A DNA stretch of 40,052 nt from positions 1 through 40,052 of the forward strand of contig JABURQ010000080.1 in assembly GCA_014762625.1 (NCBI GenBank). The letters are read 5' to 3'. Of the stretch, positions 18,301 through 25,559 are shown piece after piece (within the stretch, counting starts at the first letter, position 1; the number at the start of each line of letters is the position of its first letter). The position numbers were made by a program, and so were the translations under genes. Source of the DNA: Planctomycetaceae bacterium (GTDB lineage: Bacteria > Planctomycetota > Planctomycetia > Planctomycetales > Planctomycetaceae). The notes under the pieces were generated by a model. The model ran no database searches. It saw only the letters and a program-made list of their open reading frames with translations, and was not told the DNA's origin.

Positions 18301-18958
18301 GAAACTTCTCATCCTGAGTCTCCGCCAGAAAACGGAGGTAATTTATGACGATGGGAATGTTCTCGGGCGAGCGTTCGAACGCGGAGACAATCGCCGCTCG
18401 TCGTTCCGAAACGTCATACTCGTCCGGACGCTGTTGCATGATCTGATACGCCTGAAACGGCAGGAACGGTTCCGAGGGAGCGAGTTCCGCCGCCGCCAGG
18501 TAGTCACTGATGGCACTCTCCCGTTCGTCGATCAGGTCGTGCCGACGTGCCTCGATGATGATTCTATCCGGGTTGTCCAGATCGAGTTCTTTCCAGACAG
18601 CCAGTATCTCCGACAGTTGAGTGTTGACCTGTTGATACGCGTCCGGTTCCTGAGCCTTGTTGAGGGAAGTCAGTTTCAACAGCAAGGTGACGGCGAGATT
18701 CTGATACCCCAGAGTCTGCTCGGGCATCTCCTCGATGAGCTTCTGGAATCCCTCAGCCGCTGCGTCCAATTCGTTGTTTTCGAGTTGGGCGAGCGATTCA
18801 TTTTTCAGCGAGACGGCGGCGATGAAATCGGTGGCGGGAGAATCTTCGGGAGCGGGCTGCCGATCGGGGAGCCAAAAGAAAAACACCCCCCCGATCAGAA
18901 TGACCGCGGCGATGAATACGAGCAATTTCTTGATGGGAGATGTCGATGGATCGGGCAT
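15341..18958 (-). CDS. Membrane-anchored TPR / FG-GAP (VCBS) / ASPIC-UnbV protein, CRTAC1-like
   Basis: Very large (1205 aa) envelope protein. Residues about 9-30 (KKLLVFIAAVILIGGVFFFW) form an uncleaved N-terminal anchor. Residues about 45-300 are helical and TPR-like (LENNELDAAAEGFQKLIEEM). From about 315 to 680 come FG-GAP/VCBS blades with Ca-binding type loops such as DLDHDGDLDFTVV, DLNRDASWDLL, DYNNDGLIDAL and DADWDGDQDLIVL. An ASPIC/UnbV segment follows (NHWIDVRLRA... GIGNLLELKAGG... HFGLGQ... ILWTNG). A C-terminal region (about 765-1205) starts CPYLYTWDGEKFVFATD, a stretch often found behind ASPIC in such proteins. Function unknown; extracellular binding or surface display is the usual guess. 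Expected to be co-transcribed with the propeller gene downstream. Confidence 0.85.
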   Translation of the reverse strand: MPDPSTSPIKKLLVFIAAVILIGGVFFFWLPDRQPAPEDSPATDFIAAVSLKNESLAQLENNELDAAAEGFQKLIEEMPEQTLGYQNLAVTLLLKLTSLNKAQEPDAYQQVNTQLSEILAVWKELDLDNPDRIIIEARRHDLIDERESAISDYLAAAELAPSEPFLPFQAYQIMQQRPDEYDVSERRAAIVSAFERSPENIPIVINYLRFLAETQDEKFLEVLDNSRELFVPLSARVRETLPKLFDKAAEAVQAGDWKTAQTQLGFTGNLLLAEIAYTNDLNRLNPHPLEFVALDYSLEFYESARKGLSPSPSSISVTFDAQALDLETIDADVTAVGTADLTLDGTPEMIVATGTKLIVYALPKPGEPLFELELPFAARGMIAADLDRDYQSTRDEALKNVDAGLFDTDLDLIVWGDDGLLLVRNDFQQSEQTPQLSLVEMSEELQNLKQVSDAQVADLDHDGDLDFTVVSGNGVSLWSNNGNWTFADFTSFSHLPDAELNLQQITSADIDRNMLNDFVVTAEAEPGLFLLENNLHGRYVSRPQNLSLGKLNDVQVVDLNRDASWDLLTLGEQGLTRILGKTLVEGGWKAGDIQSISAQSADELLTWDYNNDGLIDALTAGESGLTLYTGDVTGNLNAEPGFLRDLSGAEQVTVVDADWDGDQDLIVLSAGKVQLVTNEGGNQNHWIDVRLRAEEIAQTPRERCNMHGIGNLLELKAGGLYQCRTVSGPVTHFGLGQLTEADVLRILWTNGIPHNVLHPKADDIIFEQQQLKGSCPYLYTWDGEKFVFATDCLWASPIGLQFAQGILAPAREWEYLKISQDQLQPKDGEYVLQMTEELWEAAYYDAVKLMVVDHPEEIDVFTNEKVGPAEIAEFEVHTARKPLIPDEVRDQQGRNILDQVRAADGIYSKTWDESYTQGLTETHWLEFSVGEYETPPSELKLFLTGWVFPTDTSLNIAISQNPEMPRPQPPMLQVPDQNGDWQTVSPYIGFPGGKTKTIVVDLTDQFLTDDYRVRIVTNMEIRWDHLFFTVDEEPGELEATELELLGANLHDRGFSKRITQPHNQPEFFDYQDVNTDPLWPPMGGNFTRYGDVSELIREGDDLQVVMGAGDEMTVRFAVPEKPLPEGWVRDFILYNIGWDKDADLNTVQGQQVEPLPFRAMNAYPYEPEQSFPDTPRHQQYLREYQTRHQTRPAFRTEIRDWNSRP

Positions 18959-19205
18959 GGGAACTCAAACCGCATTCGGATTCTTCAATCAATGTGTGGA
19001 CGTTAATTATGGTCAGCAAAGCGGATGGATGAAACCGTTTTCCCAGATTCCCCGCCCCGAGTCTTCCCTGGATTCAGTCTCTGTGGTGGATTTTTCTGTT
19101 AATTTCGGTCGGAATTGGTTCTGATGGTGTTTAGGGAAAAGGACAGCTTGTTCTTTATTCTCGAAATCATCCTGCCTATTTACCCACCAGAGGAGGGTCA
19201 ACCCC
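18959..19205. promoter_or_regulatory. Divergent intergenic region of the TPR/VCBS and DUF3500 genes
   Basis: This 247-bp gap must hold promoters for both strands. The only clear element is a strong ribosome-binding site, gaggagg at 19191-19197, 8 bases before the DUF3500 ATG. I could not fix a convincing -35/-10 pair. Confidence 0.4.
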
Positions 19206-20183
19206 ATGCAGAATTCACAACACTGCTCCGACTGCGGAGACGGAGTCTCACGCCGTCAGTTCGTCCAGACGCTTGGTACCGCCGCGATTGCCGGTGGGGC
19301 AATGCTCAACGGCGGGCAATTGCTAGCCGCCGGCGATCCGAAAAAAGCGATTGCCGAAACCACCGTCACGGAACTCTATTCCACCCTGACCGACAAACAG
19401 AAACAAACGATCTGCTTCCCGTTCGATCACGAATTGAGAACGCGGATCAATGCCAACTGGAAGATCACCGAACCGACCATCGGCGGATCCTATTACACCA
19501 AAGAACAACAGGCTCTCATCAAAAAAATCGTCCAGAACGTTTCCAGTGAAGACGGCTTCGCCCGCTTCATGAAACAGATGGATGAAGACTCCGGCGGCTG
19601 GGATCTGAATCACATCGCGATCTTCGGAGAACCGGGAACCGGAAAGTTCGAATGGGAACTGACGGGGCGTCACGTGACGTTGCGTGCGGACGGCGATTCC
19701 GTGGAAGGGGCTGCGTTCGGCGGACCTCTGGTTTACGGACACGGCGAAAGCGATCCCGCTCAGAACGTGTTCCACTATCAGACCAAAGCCGCCAACCAAG
19801 TCTTCGAAGCACTCGATACCGATCAGCGCAAAGCGGCTCTGCTGGCGAAAGCCCCCAAAGAAAACGCGGTTCTGCTGCAAGGGGATAAGCCGGGCTTCAG
19901 CGGCATTTCCGTCGGTGACATGTCCGCCGATCAGGTTGAGCTGGTGGAATCGGTAATCAAGATCATTCTGGCACCGTACCGCGAAGCCGACGTCAAGGAA
20001 GCCCTCGCTTATATCAAGAAGGGTGGCGGCCTCGAAAAACTCAACATGGCGTTCTATCAGCAGGGAGACCTCAAGAACGACAAGGTGTGGGACATCTGGC
20101 GGATCGAAGGTCCGACCTTCGTCACGCACTTCCGCGGCGCTCCCCACGTTCACGCCTACATCAACATCGGCGTGAAGAGCTGA
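19206..20183 (+). CDS. DUF3500 protein with Tat signal
   Basis: 325-aa protein of the DUF3500 family, of unknown function. The first 14 residues are polar with two Cys (HCSDCGDG). Then S-R-R-Q-F at 15-19 and a hydrophobic stretch (TAAIAGGAML) form a Tat signal ending near LLAAG. Family features are the central WDLNHIAIFGEPG and KFEWELTGRHVTLRAD, FGGPLVYGHGES, and the C-terminal VWDIWRIEGPTFVTHFRGAPHVHAYINI, rich in His and aromatic residues. The ATG is supported by AGGAGG 8 bases upstream. It stands alone between a divergent and a convergent neighbour. A terminator-like stem ends at 20393 just past it. The activity is not known to me. Confidence 0.85.
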   Translation: MQNSQHCSDCGDGVSRRQFVQTLGTAAIAGGAMLNGGQLLAAGDPKKAIAETTVTELYSTLTDKQKQTICFPFDHELRTRINANWKITEPTIGGSYYTKEQQALIKKIVQNVSSEDGFARFMKQMDEDSGGWDLNHIAIFGEPGTGKFEWELTGRHVTLRADGDSVEGAAFGGPLVYGHGESDPAQNVFHYQTKAANQVFEALDTDQRKAALLAKAPKENAVLLQGDKPGFSGISVGDMSADQVELVESVIKIILAPYREADVKEALAYIKKGGGLEKLNMAFYQQGDLKNDKVWDIWRIEGPTFVTHFRGAPHVHAYINIGVKS

Positions 20184-20200
20184 TCGTTGAATTATCGATC

Positions 20201-20398
20201 AAGAGCGACCGTCTAGCAGCGTGTTGAGAAACGGATTTGTTCGCGAGAATGAGAGTTTTGAGATGAGCACAAGGAAGAAATTCGCAGGTGAATCTCATGA
20301 TTCATCGAGAATTTGTGACGATGTGAATCAGCTCAAAAATCCATTCGCAGCAAAATCGAGTTTTTCAGCGGGCTGCTAGGGGCGGTCGCTCTTTTTTT
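20201..20398 (+). terminator. Intrinsic terminator with a 167-bp element in its loop
   Basis: Arms aagagcgaccg (20201-20211) and cggtcgctctt (20383-20393) are perfectly complementary over 11 bp, and the right arm runs into TTTTTTT. That is a standard Rho-independent terminator for the DUF3500 gene. The arms are 171 bases apart because a 167-bp inverted-repeat element fills the loop, leaving only T and GGG as the likely original loop. Whether it still terminates is not known. Confidence 0.6.
20213..20379. mobile_element. MITE-like element, 167 bp, with CTAGCAG ends
   Basis: The element begins CTAGCAGCGTGTTGAGAAAC and ends gtttttcagcgggctgctag, so the ends are imperfect inverted repeats of about 20 bp (CTAGCAG, then matching G-TGA-AAAC). 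It encodes nothing and has no transposase. An end with nearly the same sequence (gagtttttcaacggactgctag) occurs at 23314-23335. It looks like a non-autonomous repeat or REP/MITE unit; no obvious target duplication is seen. A structured intergenic repeat that never moved is the alternative. Confidence 0.45.
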
Positions 20399-22238
20399 AT
20401 TCCGACAGATATTCCAGCCGACGCTTCACTTCCCCATTTTGAGCCGTGACGTCTTTCGGCGCGATCTCGAATTCGTACCCGAGCGTATCCTGCAGATAGA
20501 CCACGTTATTCAAGACTTTCAGATTGATCACCGGATCGTCGGTCTCCTTCAGAATCTTCATCAGATGCGGTTGCGGGTCCTCCTTCTCGAGGATCGCCAG
20601 AAAAATAGCCGCCTGCATCCGGGCCAGCTCATCGGAATTCTCCAACTGTTCCCTGGCGACTTCTTCTAACGAGCCGGCTTCTTTTCCCAAGCAGCAACAG
20701 GCAACCAGAGACCAGTAAATCATCCCCGGCTCCGGAGCCTTCAGACCTTTCGCCAGTTCCGATTTAGCATCCTCGAACGGTAGTAACGCCAGATCGTCAT
20801 ACTTGATCAGTTCCACGAAGAACGGCTTGGCGGCATCCATGGCGTCGAGAAAACTACCGGTCGGCTGTTGCTTCATCAGCTTGATCATAATCGGCTCGGG
20901 CAACAACGAAAGATCGGGATAGGAACGGAATTTCTGCTGTTGCAATTCCCGGAGTTGTTGGAGCTGCTCGGCGTACTGCGGATCGCCGACCAGATTCTTC
21001 GTTTCGTACGGATCGTTCGCCAGATCGTATAACGCTTCCGGAGCTTTCGGCTCGAAGAACGCCGCCTGAACAGGATTGAGTTTTCCGGCGTGATACAGCT
21101 CCCGCAATTCCTGATAGGCGAGCATCTTATAGCGATAATTATTCTGTAATCCGTCGGGTAGATAGCTCTGATAATTGCGATGATATTTCAGGTTCCCTTT
21201 GCGGACGGTTCTGATTGTCTCGTACTTCTCATCGAAGCGATCCGCGTAGCCGTAAGCTTCATCGCGGCTGTTGACTTCGTCCATCGAGACTCCTTCCCCC
21301 AGAAACGGCTTGCCATCCATCTGTTCGGGGACGTCCAGTCCGGCGAGCTTGAGCAGCGTCGGTCCGAAATCGATGAAGCTGACGAAGCCGTCCACGCGCG
21401 ATCCGCGTTCCGCATCAACCAGATGCTTGAACTTCTCCGGCACTCGCACCACCAGCGGAATGTGTAGGCCCCGTTCGTTGGGATATCCCTTGCTGCCGGG
21501 GAGGACACCGCCGTGATCGCCGAAGTAGAAAATGAACGTCTCTTCGAGGAGGCCGTCGTCTTCAAGCTGCTTTACCAGTTGACCGACCTTGTTGTCGATG
21601 ATTTTCATCCGGTCGTGATAGCGGGCGTAGGTGTATCGAAAGGTGGGCGTATCGGGATGCATCGGCGGAATGAAAACCGTGGCGGGATCGGTCTCCGTTT
21701 TCTGATTTTCCATCACCTTCTTCGGAAAGTGCAGCGAGCTTTCATGCGAATCGGTGAAGGTCTGCATATGAAAGAAAGGTTGCGACTTGTTGGGCCGCTT
21801 CCGCCACGACGCTTTCCGGGACGATTCATCCCAGGTGGTGGGCGTTTCGTCTGCGTTGTAATCTTTCTTAGAGTTATTCGACGTATAGTATCCGGCTTCG
21901 TTCAGATACGCCGGAAACATCTTCCAGCCTTCAGGCATTGGGACCTGGTAAATTTTGCGGTGATACTGTGTCCCCAGTTTCGGAGCGTAGATGCCGGTAA
22001 TCAGCGTCGTTCGTGCGACGGAACAGACCGGAGCGTTCGAGAAGGCGTGATTGAAAATCAATCCTTTCCCGGCGAGACTGGCGATGTTGGGCGTCTCAGC
22101 ACCGGTTTCATCGAACAGTTTCAGAAAATGCTTGGAATTATCCTCGGAGAGAATCCAGAGGAAGTTCGGACGGTCGGCAGCCCGAGCAGAACTCACAAAT
22201 CCCAACAGCACCAGACAGACGATTCGACGGAAAAGCAT
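20397..22238 (-). CDS. Secreted sulfatase-family protein with HEAT-like C-terminus and C-S-V-A-R site
   Basis: Exported protein of the sulfatase superfamily resembling heparan N-sulfatase (SGSH) types, 613 aa. The ATG at 22238 opens the signal peptide IVCLVLLGFVSSARA; the longer frame to 22289 adds a polar prefix. ADRPNFLWILSEDNS is the first metal site, with E32-D33 where most family members have Asp-Asp. The formylglycine position is C72 in C-S-V-A-R followed by TTLITG. The usual C-x-[P/A]-x-R rule is broken by Val at the third place. FYFGDHGGVLPGSKG carries the second metal site. The last 160 residues, after a DPYETKNL linker, have HEAT-like helices (LARMQAAIFLAILEKED). Either an atypical sulfatase or a relative with altered activity. 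Confidence 0.85.
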   Translation of the reverse strand: MLFRRIVCLVLLGFVSSARAADRPNFLWILSEDNSKHFLKLFDETGAETPNIASLAGKGLIFNHAFSNAPVCSVARTTLITGIYAPKLGTQYHRKIYQVPMPEGWKMFPAYLNEAGYYTSNNSKKDYNADETPTTWDESSRKASWRKRPNKSQPFFHMQTFTDSHESSLHFPKKVMENQKTETDPATVFIPPMHPDTPTFRYTYARYHDRMKIIDNKVGQLVKQLEDDGLLEETFIFYFGDHGGVLPGSKGYPNERGLHIPLVVRVPEKFKHLVDAERGSRVDGFVSFIDFGPTLLKLAGLDVPEQMDGKPFLGEGVSMDEVNSRDEAYGYADRFDEKYETIRTVRKGNLKYHRNYQSYLPDGLQNNYRYKMLAYQELRELYHAGKLNPVQAAFFEPKAPEALYDLANDPYETKNLVGDPQYAEQLQQLRELQQQKFRSYPDLSLLPEPIMIKLMKQQPTGSFLDAMDAAKPFFVELIKYDDLALLPFEDAKSELAKGLKAPEPGMIYWSLVACCCLGKEAGSLEEVAREQLENSDELARMQAAIFLAILEKEDPQPHLMKILKETDDPVINLKVLNNVVYLQDTLGYEFEIAPKDVTAQNGEVKRRLEYLSE

Positions 22239-22298
22239 AATGGCCTCACAAAAAATGTGTGTGTGAAGTTTTATGCTATTCGGTCCCATCGTCGGATG

Positions 22299-23102
22299 CT
22301 ACTCACAGTTTTCGCTCGGCCTCAAAGTCAACACCGAGAAGAACGCCCGATGGTCGGACGCCACCGATTCATCGAGCACTTTCTGACCGCTCGCACTCCA
22401 ACGCTCCGCGGGACGCGAGAGAATGAAATCAATTTGCCGTGTCGGCGTTTTCACCGGGACGGTCGGCATTCGTTCCCGGTTCGTCCGACTCCACGATCGA
22501 TCGAGTATCGACAGCGTTTCACTACCGATCACGTCGTTCAAATCTCCCGCCAGTATGATCGGCTGTGCGGGCCTTTGTACGGCGAGAACGTTCAACACTT
22601 CAGCGGACGCCCGGCGTTCCGTGTCGTCAGGTCGGTGATCGAAGTGAGTCGAAATGAACGTTACCGTCTCGTCGCGACCTGGAATCTGAATCTCGGTGAT
22701 CAGGATCCCCCGCTGTTCTCCCCTGTCATGATTGGGGAGTTTCCGGTTTTCAGACGTCACAATCGGGTAACGGGAAAGAATCGTATTGCCGTACTTGCCG
22801 CCGCCGAATTCGATGTTCGGGCCGAAGACGACGTGCATTTTCGTCAGTTCCGCCAGCTTTTTTGCCTGATCGACATGTTTTGTACGGTTGGTCTTTTGAT
22901 CGACTTCCTGAACGGCGATCAGGTCCGGTTTGACGCTCAGCATCACCTGGGCGATCCGTTCCAGGTCGAGCTGACCGTCCACCCCTTCGCCGTGATGAAT
23001 GTTGTAACTGAGGACTCGCAGGGAGATCGGTTCCGCCCCACGAATTTCGGACGTCGAGAGTATGAGCAGCCCGCAAATGAGAGTGGGAATGATTCGCTGC
23101 AT
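22299..23102 (-). CDS. Secreted endonuclease/exonuclease/phosphatase family protein
   Basis: Exported metal-dependent phosphodiesterase or nuclease of the EEP (DNase I-like) fold, 267 aa. The signal peptide is residues 1-22 (LICGLLILSTSEIRG). The fold's motifs appear in order: LRVLSYNIHHGEG (Asn), DLIAVQEVD (metal-binding Glu), GNTILSRYPIV, FISTHFDHRPDD (catalytic His), ILAGDLND (Asp-x-Asn) and SDHRAFFSVL (final Asp-His). All key residues are present. Relatives cleave DNA, phosphoinositides or sphingomyelin, so the substrate is open; phosphate scavenging from outside is a fair guess. It lies 60 bp upstream of the sulfatase on the same strand, so the two may be co-transcribed. Confidence 0.9.
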   Translation of the reverse strand: MQRIIPTLICGLLILSTSEIRGAEPISLRVLSYNIHHGEGVDGQLDLERIAQVMLSVKPDLIAVQEVDQKTNRTKHVDQAKKLAELTKMHVVFGPNIEFGGGKYGNTILSRYPIVTSENRKLPNHDRGEQRGILITEIQIPGRDETVTFISTHFDHRPDDTERRASAEVLNVLAVQRPAQPIILAGDLNDVIGSETLSILDRSWSRTNRERMPTVPVKTPTRQIDFILSRPAERWSASGQKVLDESVASDHRAFFSVLTLRPSENCE

Positions 23103-23455
23103 GGGTCGTATCGCTTTCGAGAAATATCAGTCTGTTTGCAAGATTGGACTTCAGCATATCTTCCACTCTCCAACGACGCCAGCAGGAACGATTCCATGCC
23201 GATCGATCTTCTGTATTCCGGATTTCATGTGCTGAGAAAGCCAGCCAGCTTTCATCACACCTGCCCAGCCTCAAGACGAAAACCCGATTTGAGACTGGTA
23301 AGGCGGTACGATTGAGTTTTTCAACGGACTGCTAGATCTTCTAGATCTTCGACGCGGGAGTTTCTGAAATCCCTGCTCGCAACGTCATTCCGGCGGCGTT
23401 ACATTGGGAGTCTGGCATTTTTGATTTCCCACCTGAGTTATGACGAGGTCTCATC
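23103..23455. other. Intergenic region with repeat end
   Basis: 353 bp between the divergent EEP gene and the DUF6807 gene. It contains no convincing gene. It holds a repeat end at 23314-23335, a 9-bp tandem duplication at 23332-23349, and ACGAGG (23443-23448) as the ribosome-binding site 7 bases ahead of the ATG at 23456. Promoters for both flanking genes should be here but none is clear. Confidence 0.5.
23314..23349. repeat. Solitary CTAGCAG repeat end plus 9-bp tandem repeat
   Basis: gagtttttcaacggactgctag matches the right end of the 167-bp element near 20360-20379 with few differences. It is followed at once by ctagatctt repeated twice (23332-23340, 23341-23349), the first copy sharing the element's terminal CTAG. 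A weak relative of the left end (gtgctgagaaa, about 23228) could make this a 110-bp decayed copy, but that is uncertain. Confidence 0.45.
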
Positions 23456-24355
23456 ATGACACGTTTGTCTGTTCTTTTGCTTTTGTTCCTGCCTGCTGGT
23501 TTGCTGGATGCGGGGGATGTCGCCTTCCAGAAAAAAGGAGACGAAATTGTCGTCACCGTCGGGGGGGAGGTTTTTTCCCGCTATCACACATCGTCCGAGT
23601 GGAAAAAGCCGTTTTTTGATCCCGTCTTTATGGGCGATACCGCAATCACGCGGCCGATCGATCCCAACCAAAAGGAACACCCACATCATAAGGGACTCTG
23701 GGTCTCGGTCGATGAAGTCAATGAGATCGATTACTGGGGTGAAAAGGGAGTGATCAAAAATGTCTCGGCCAAATGGAGTACCACGGCGTGCGGCAAAGAA
23801 AATGGCGGGAGATTGCAGGTCGTCAATCATTGGCTCGATGATGCCGGAAAGACGGTCGTGATTGAGCAAACCTCCATTCACATCGCTCCCAATAAGCTGC
23901 TCACCTACGACATCACTTTCAAGGCTCCCGGTCACGATGTCGAATTTCTGGACACCAAGGAGGGATTGCTGGGATTCCGAATGGCGCATTCCATGCGGGA
24001 AAGTGAAGGGGGGCGAGTCCTCGGAGCTAACGGCAAGAAAGGGACCAAGGAGAACTGGGGCCGACACAATCAATGGATCGATTACGTGGGAGAAGTGGAT
24101 GGCGAAACGTTCGGGATCACCCTGATGGATCATCCCGACAACTTCCGCAAATCCCGCTATCACGTCCGAAATTACGGTCTGTTTTCGATCAGCCCGTTCG
24201 GTGAAAAAGCCTATACGCAAGGAAAAGAAGAGGCCAAACCGGTGCACCTGAAAGCCGGTGAATCGATCACTCTTCGTTACGGCGTCTACTTCCACAAGGG
24301 AGATACCGATGCCGGGGAAGTCGAAAAAGCCTACCAGCAGTTTCTCGCTGAGTAA
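23456..24355 (+). CDS. Secreted DUF6807 (PmoA-like) protein
   Basis: Exported 299-aa protein of the DUF6807 family (Pfam 'methane oxygenase PmoA', a misleading name; it is not the methane monooxygenase subunit). The signal peptide is residues 1-19 (LSVLLLLFLPAGLLDAG). The family core has FMGDTAITRPID, the conserved HPHHKGLWVSVDEVN, VIEQTSIHIAPN, LLGFRMAHSMRE and FGITLMDHPDNFRKSRYHVRNYGLFSISPFG. Many His and aromatic residues sit in a beta-sandwich, a pattern that fits glycan binding or processing. Its stop codon overlaps the next start as TAATG, so translation of the BNR protein may be coupled. Function unknown; the partnership suggests saccharide breakdown. Confidence 0.87.
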   Translation: MTRLSVLLLLFLPAGLLDAGDVAFQKKGDEIVVTVGGEVFSRYHTSSEWKKPFFDPVFMGDTAITRPIDPNQKEHPHHKGLWVSVDEVNEIDYWGEKGVIKNVSAKWSTTACGKENGGRLQVVNHWLDDAGKTVVIEQTSIHIAPNKLLTYDITFKAPGHDVEFLDTKEGLLGFRMAHSMRESEGGRVLGANGKKGTKENWGRHNQWIDYVGEVDGETFGITLMDHPDNFRKSRYHVRNYGLFSISPFGEKAYTQGKEEAKPVHLKAGESITLRYGVYFHKGDTDAGEVEKAYQQFLAE

Positions 24356-25554
24356 TGTTGAGATTTTACGATTTTGAGATGAGTACGACGACTATGACAC
24401 ATTCCACACGACGTTCCTTCCTGCAACTTTCTTCCGGATTGGCGGCAGGACTGTTTGTGGGAACTCCGCGTCTGTTCGCGGAGCCTCCCGGCTACAAAGT
24501 TCTCGATCTGAAAGTCATCAGTCTGGATGATTATTATCACGGCTGGCCGACGGTCACGCGCCGTCGGAACGGCGATCTGGTCTGTGTCTGGTCGGGGGGG
24601 CGGGAGTCCCACATCTGTCCTTTCGGTCGCGTGGAGATGATTGTCTCTCACGATGAAGGGCAGACTTGGTCGTTTCCACAAGTCATTCTGGACGGTCCCA
24701 GCGACGATCGGGATGCGGGCATTCTGGAAACGTCTCAGGGAACCCTGCTCGCGACGACGTTTACCTCACTGGCGTATGTTCCGATCCTCGAAAAAGCCAA
24801 CGCCAACCCCGACCAGTGGGATGCGAAGCGTTTGGCACGATGGAACGGAGCACACAACCGGATCTCGGCGGCTGAACGGCAACGCCATCTCGGCTGCTGG
24901 ATGATTCGATCGGAAGATGGAGGAATCACTTGGTCTGAGCGGTATCGTTCGGTCGTCAATTCACCGCACGGTCCGATCGAACTCGCCGATGGACGATTAC
25001 TGTATCCCGGTAAGGTTCTCTGGCAGGGAGAAAATCAGAAAATCGGAGTCGCCGAGTCGTTCGATGACGGTCGCAACTGGCACTGGCTCTCCGAGATTCA
25101 ACCTCGGGAAGGAGATACGTCCGCGAATTATCACGAATTGCATGGTGTTGAAACGAAAAGCGGCAAACTGATCGTGCAAATTCGGAATCACAATTCGCAG
25201 AACAAAGGTGAGACCCTGCAAACGGAATCGATCGACGGCGGCAAGACCTGGTCGGCACCGCACAGCATCGGTGTCTGGGGACTGCCATCCTTCCTGACGC
25301 GACTCAACGACGATCGTCTCCTGATGTCTTACGGTCATCGTCGTCCGCCGTACGGCAATCAGGCACGCCTCAGCGACGATGAAGGAGTCACGTGGTCCGA
25401 TCCGATGATCGTCTCGGGTGACGGAGCAGGGGGCGATTTGGGTTATCCGTCGACCGTGCAGTTGAGCGACGGATCGCTGTTAACGATCTGGTATGAAAAA
25501 ATGAAAGGTGCGTCGAAAGCAGTCCTCAGACAAGCCCATTGGGAACTGACCTGA
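24355..25554 (+). CDS. Tat-exported sialidase-like (BNR/Asp-box) protein
   Basis: Six-bladed propeller of the sialidase superfamily, 399 aa from the overlapping ATG. Later ATGs at 24379 and 24394 are equally good and none has a clear ribosome-binding site. A Tat signal (STRRSFLQLSSGLAAGLFVG) precedes the propeller. Asp boxes of the S-x-D-x-G-x-T-W type recur: SHDEGQTWS, SEDGGITWSE, SIDGGKTWSA and SDDEGVTWSD. The region HGWPTVTRRRNGDLVCVWSGG is typical of planctomycete exo-alpha-sialidase-like proteins. The catalytic Arg triad of true sialidases cannot be confirmed by eye, so the activity may be another glycosidase or a lyase. It follows the DUF6807 gene with a 1-base overlap and converges on the esterase fusion with a 5-bp gap. 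Confidence 0.85.
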   Translation: MLRFYDFEMSTTTMTHSTRRSFLQLSSGLAAGLFVGTPRLFAEPPGYKVLDLKVISLDDYYHGWPTVTRRRNGDLVCVWSGGRESHICPFGRVEMIVSHDEGQTWSFPQVILDGPSDDRDAGILETSQGTLLATTFTSLAYVPILEKANANPDQWDAKRLARWNGAHNRISAAERQRHLGCWMIRSEDGGITWSERYRSVVNSPHGPIELADGRLLYPGKVLWQGENQKIGVAESFDDGRNWHWLSEIQPREGDTSANYHELHGVETKSGKLIVQIRNHNSQNKGETLQTESIDGGKTWSAPHSIGVWGLPSFLTRLNDDRLLMSYGHRRPPYGNQARLSDDEGVTWSDPMIVSGDGAGGDLGYPSTVQLSDGSLLTIWYEKMKGASKAVLRQAHWELT

Positions 25555-25559
25555 TTGGC

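Noticed and set aside
21513-23315. Open frame of 600 codons on the plus strand
   Set aside because: It is antisense to the second sulfatase and the EEP gene, both with full sets of family motifs; the translated frame has none.
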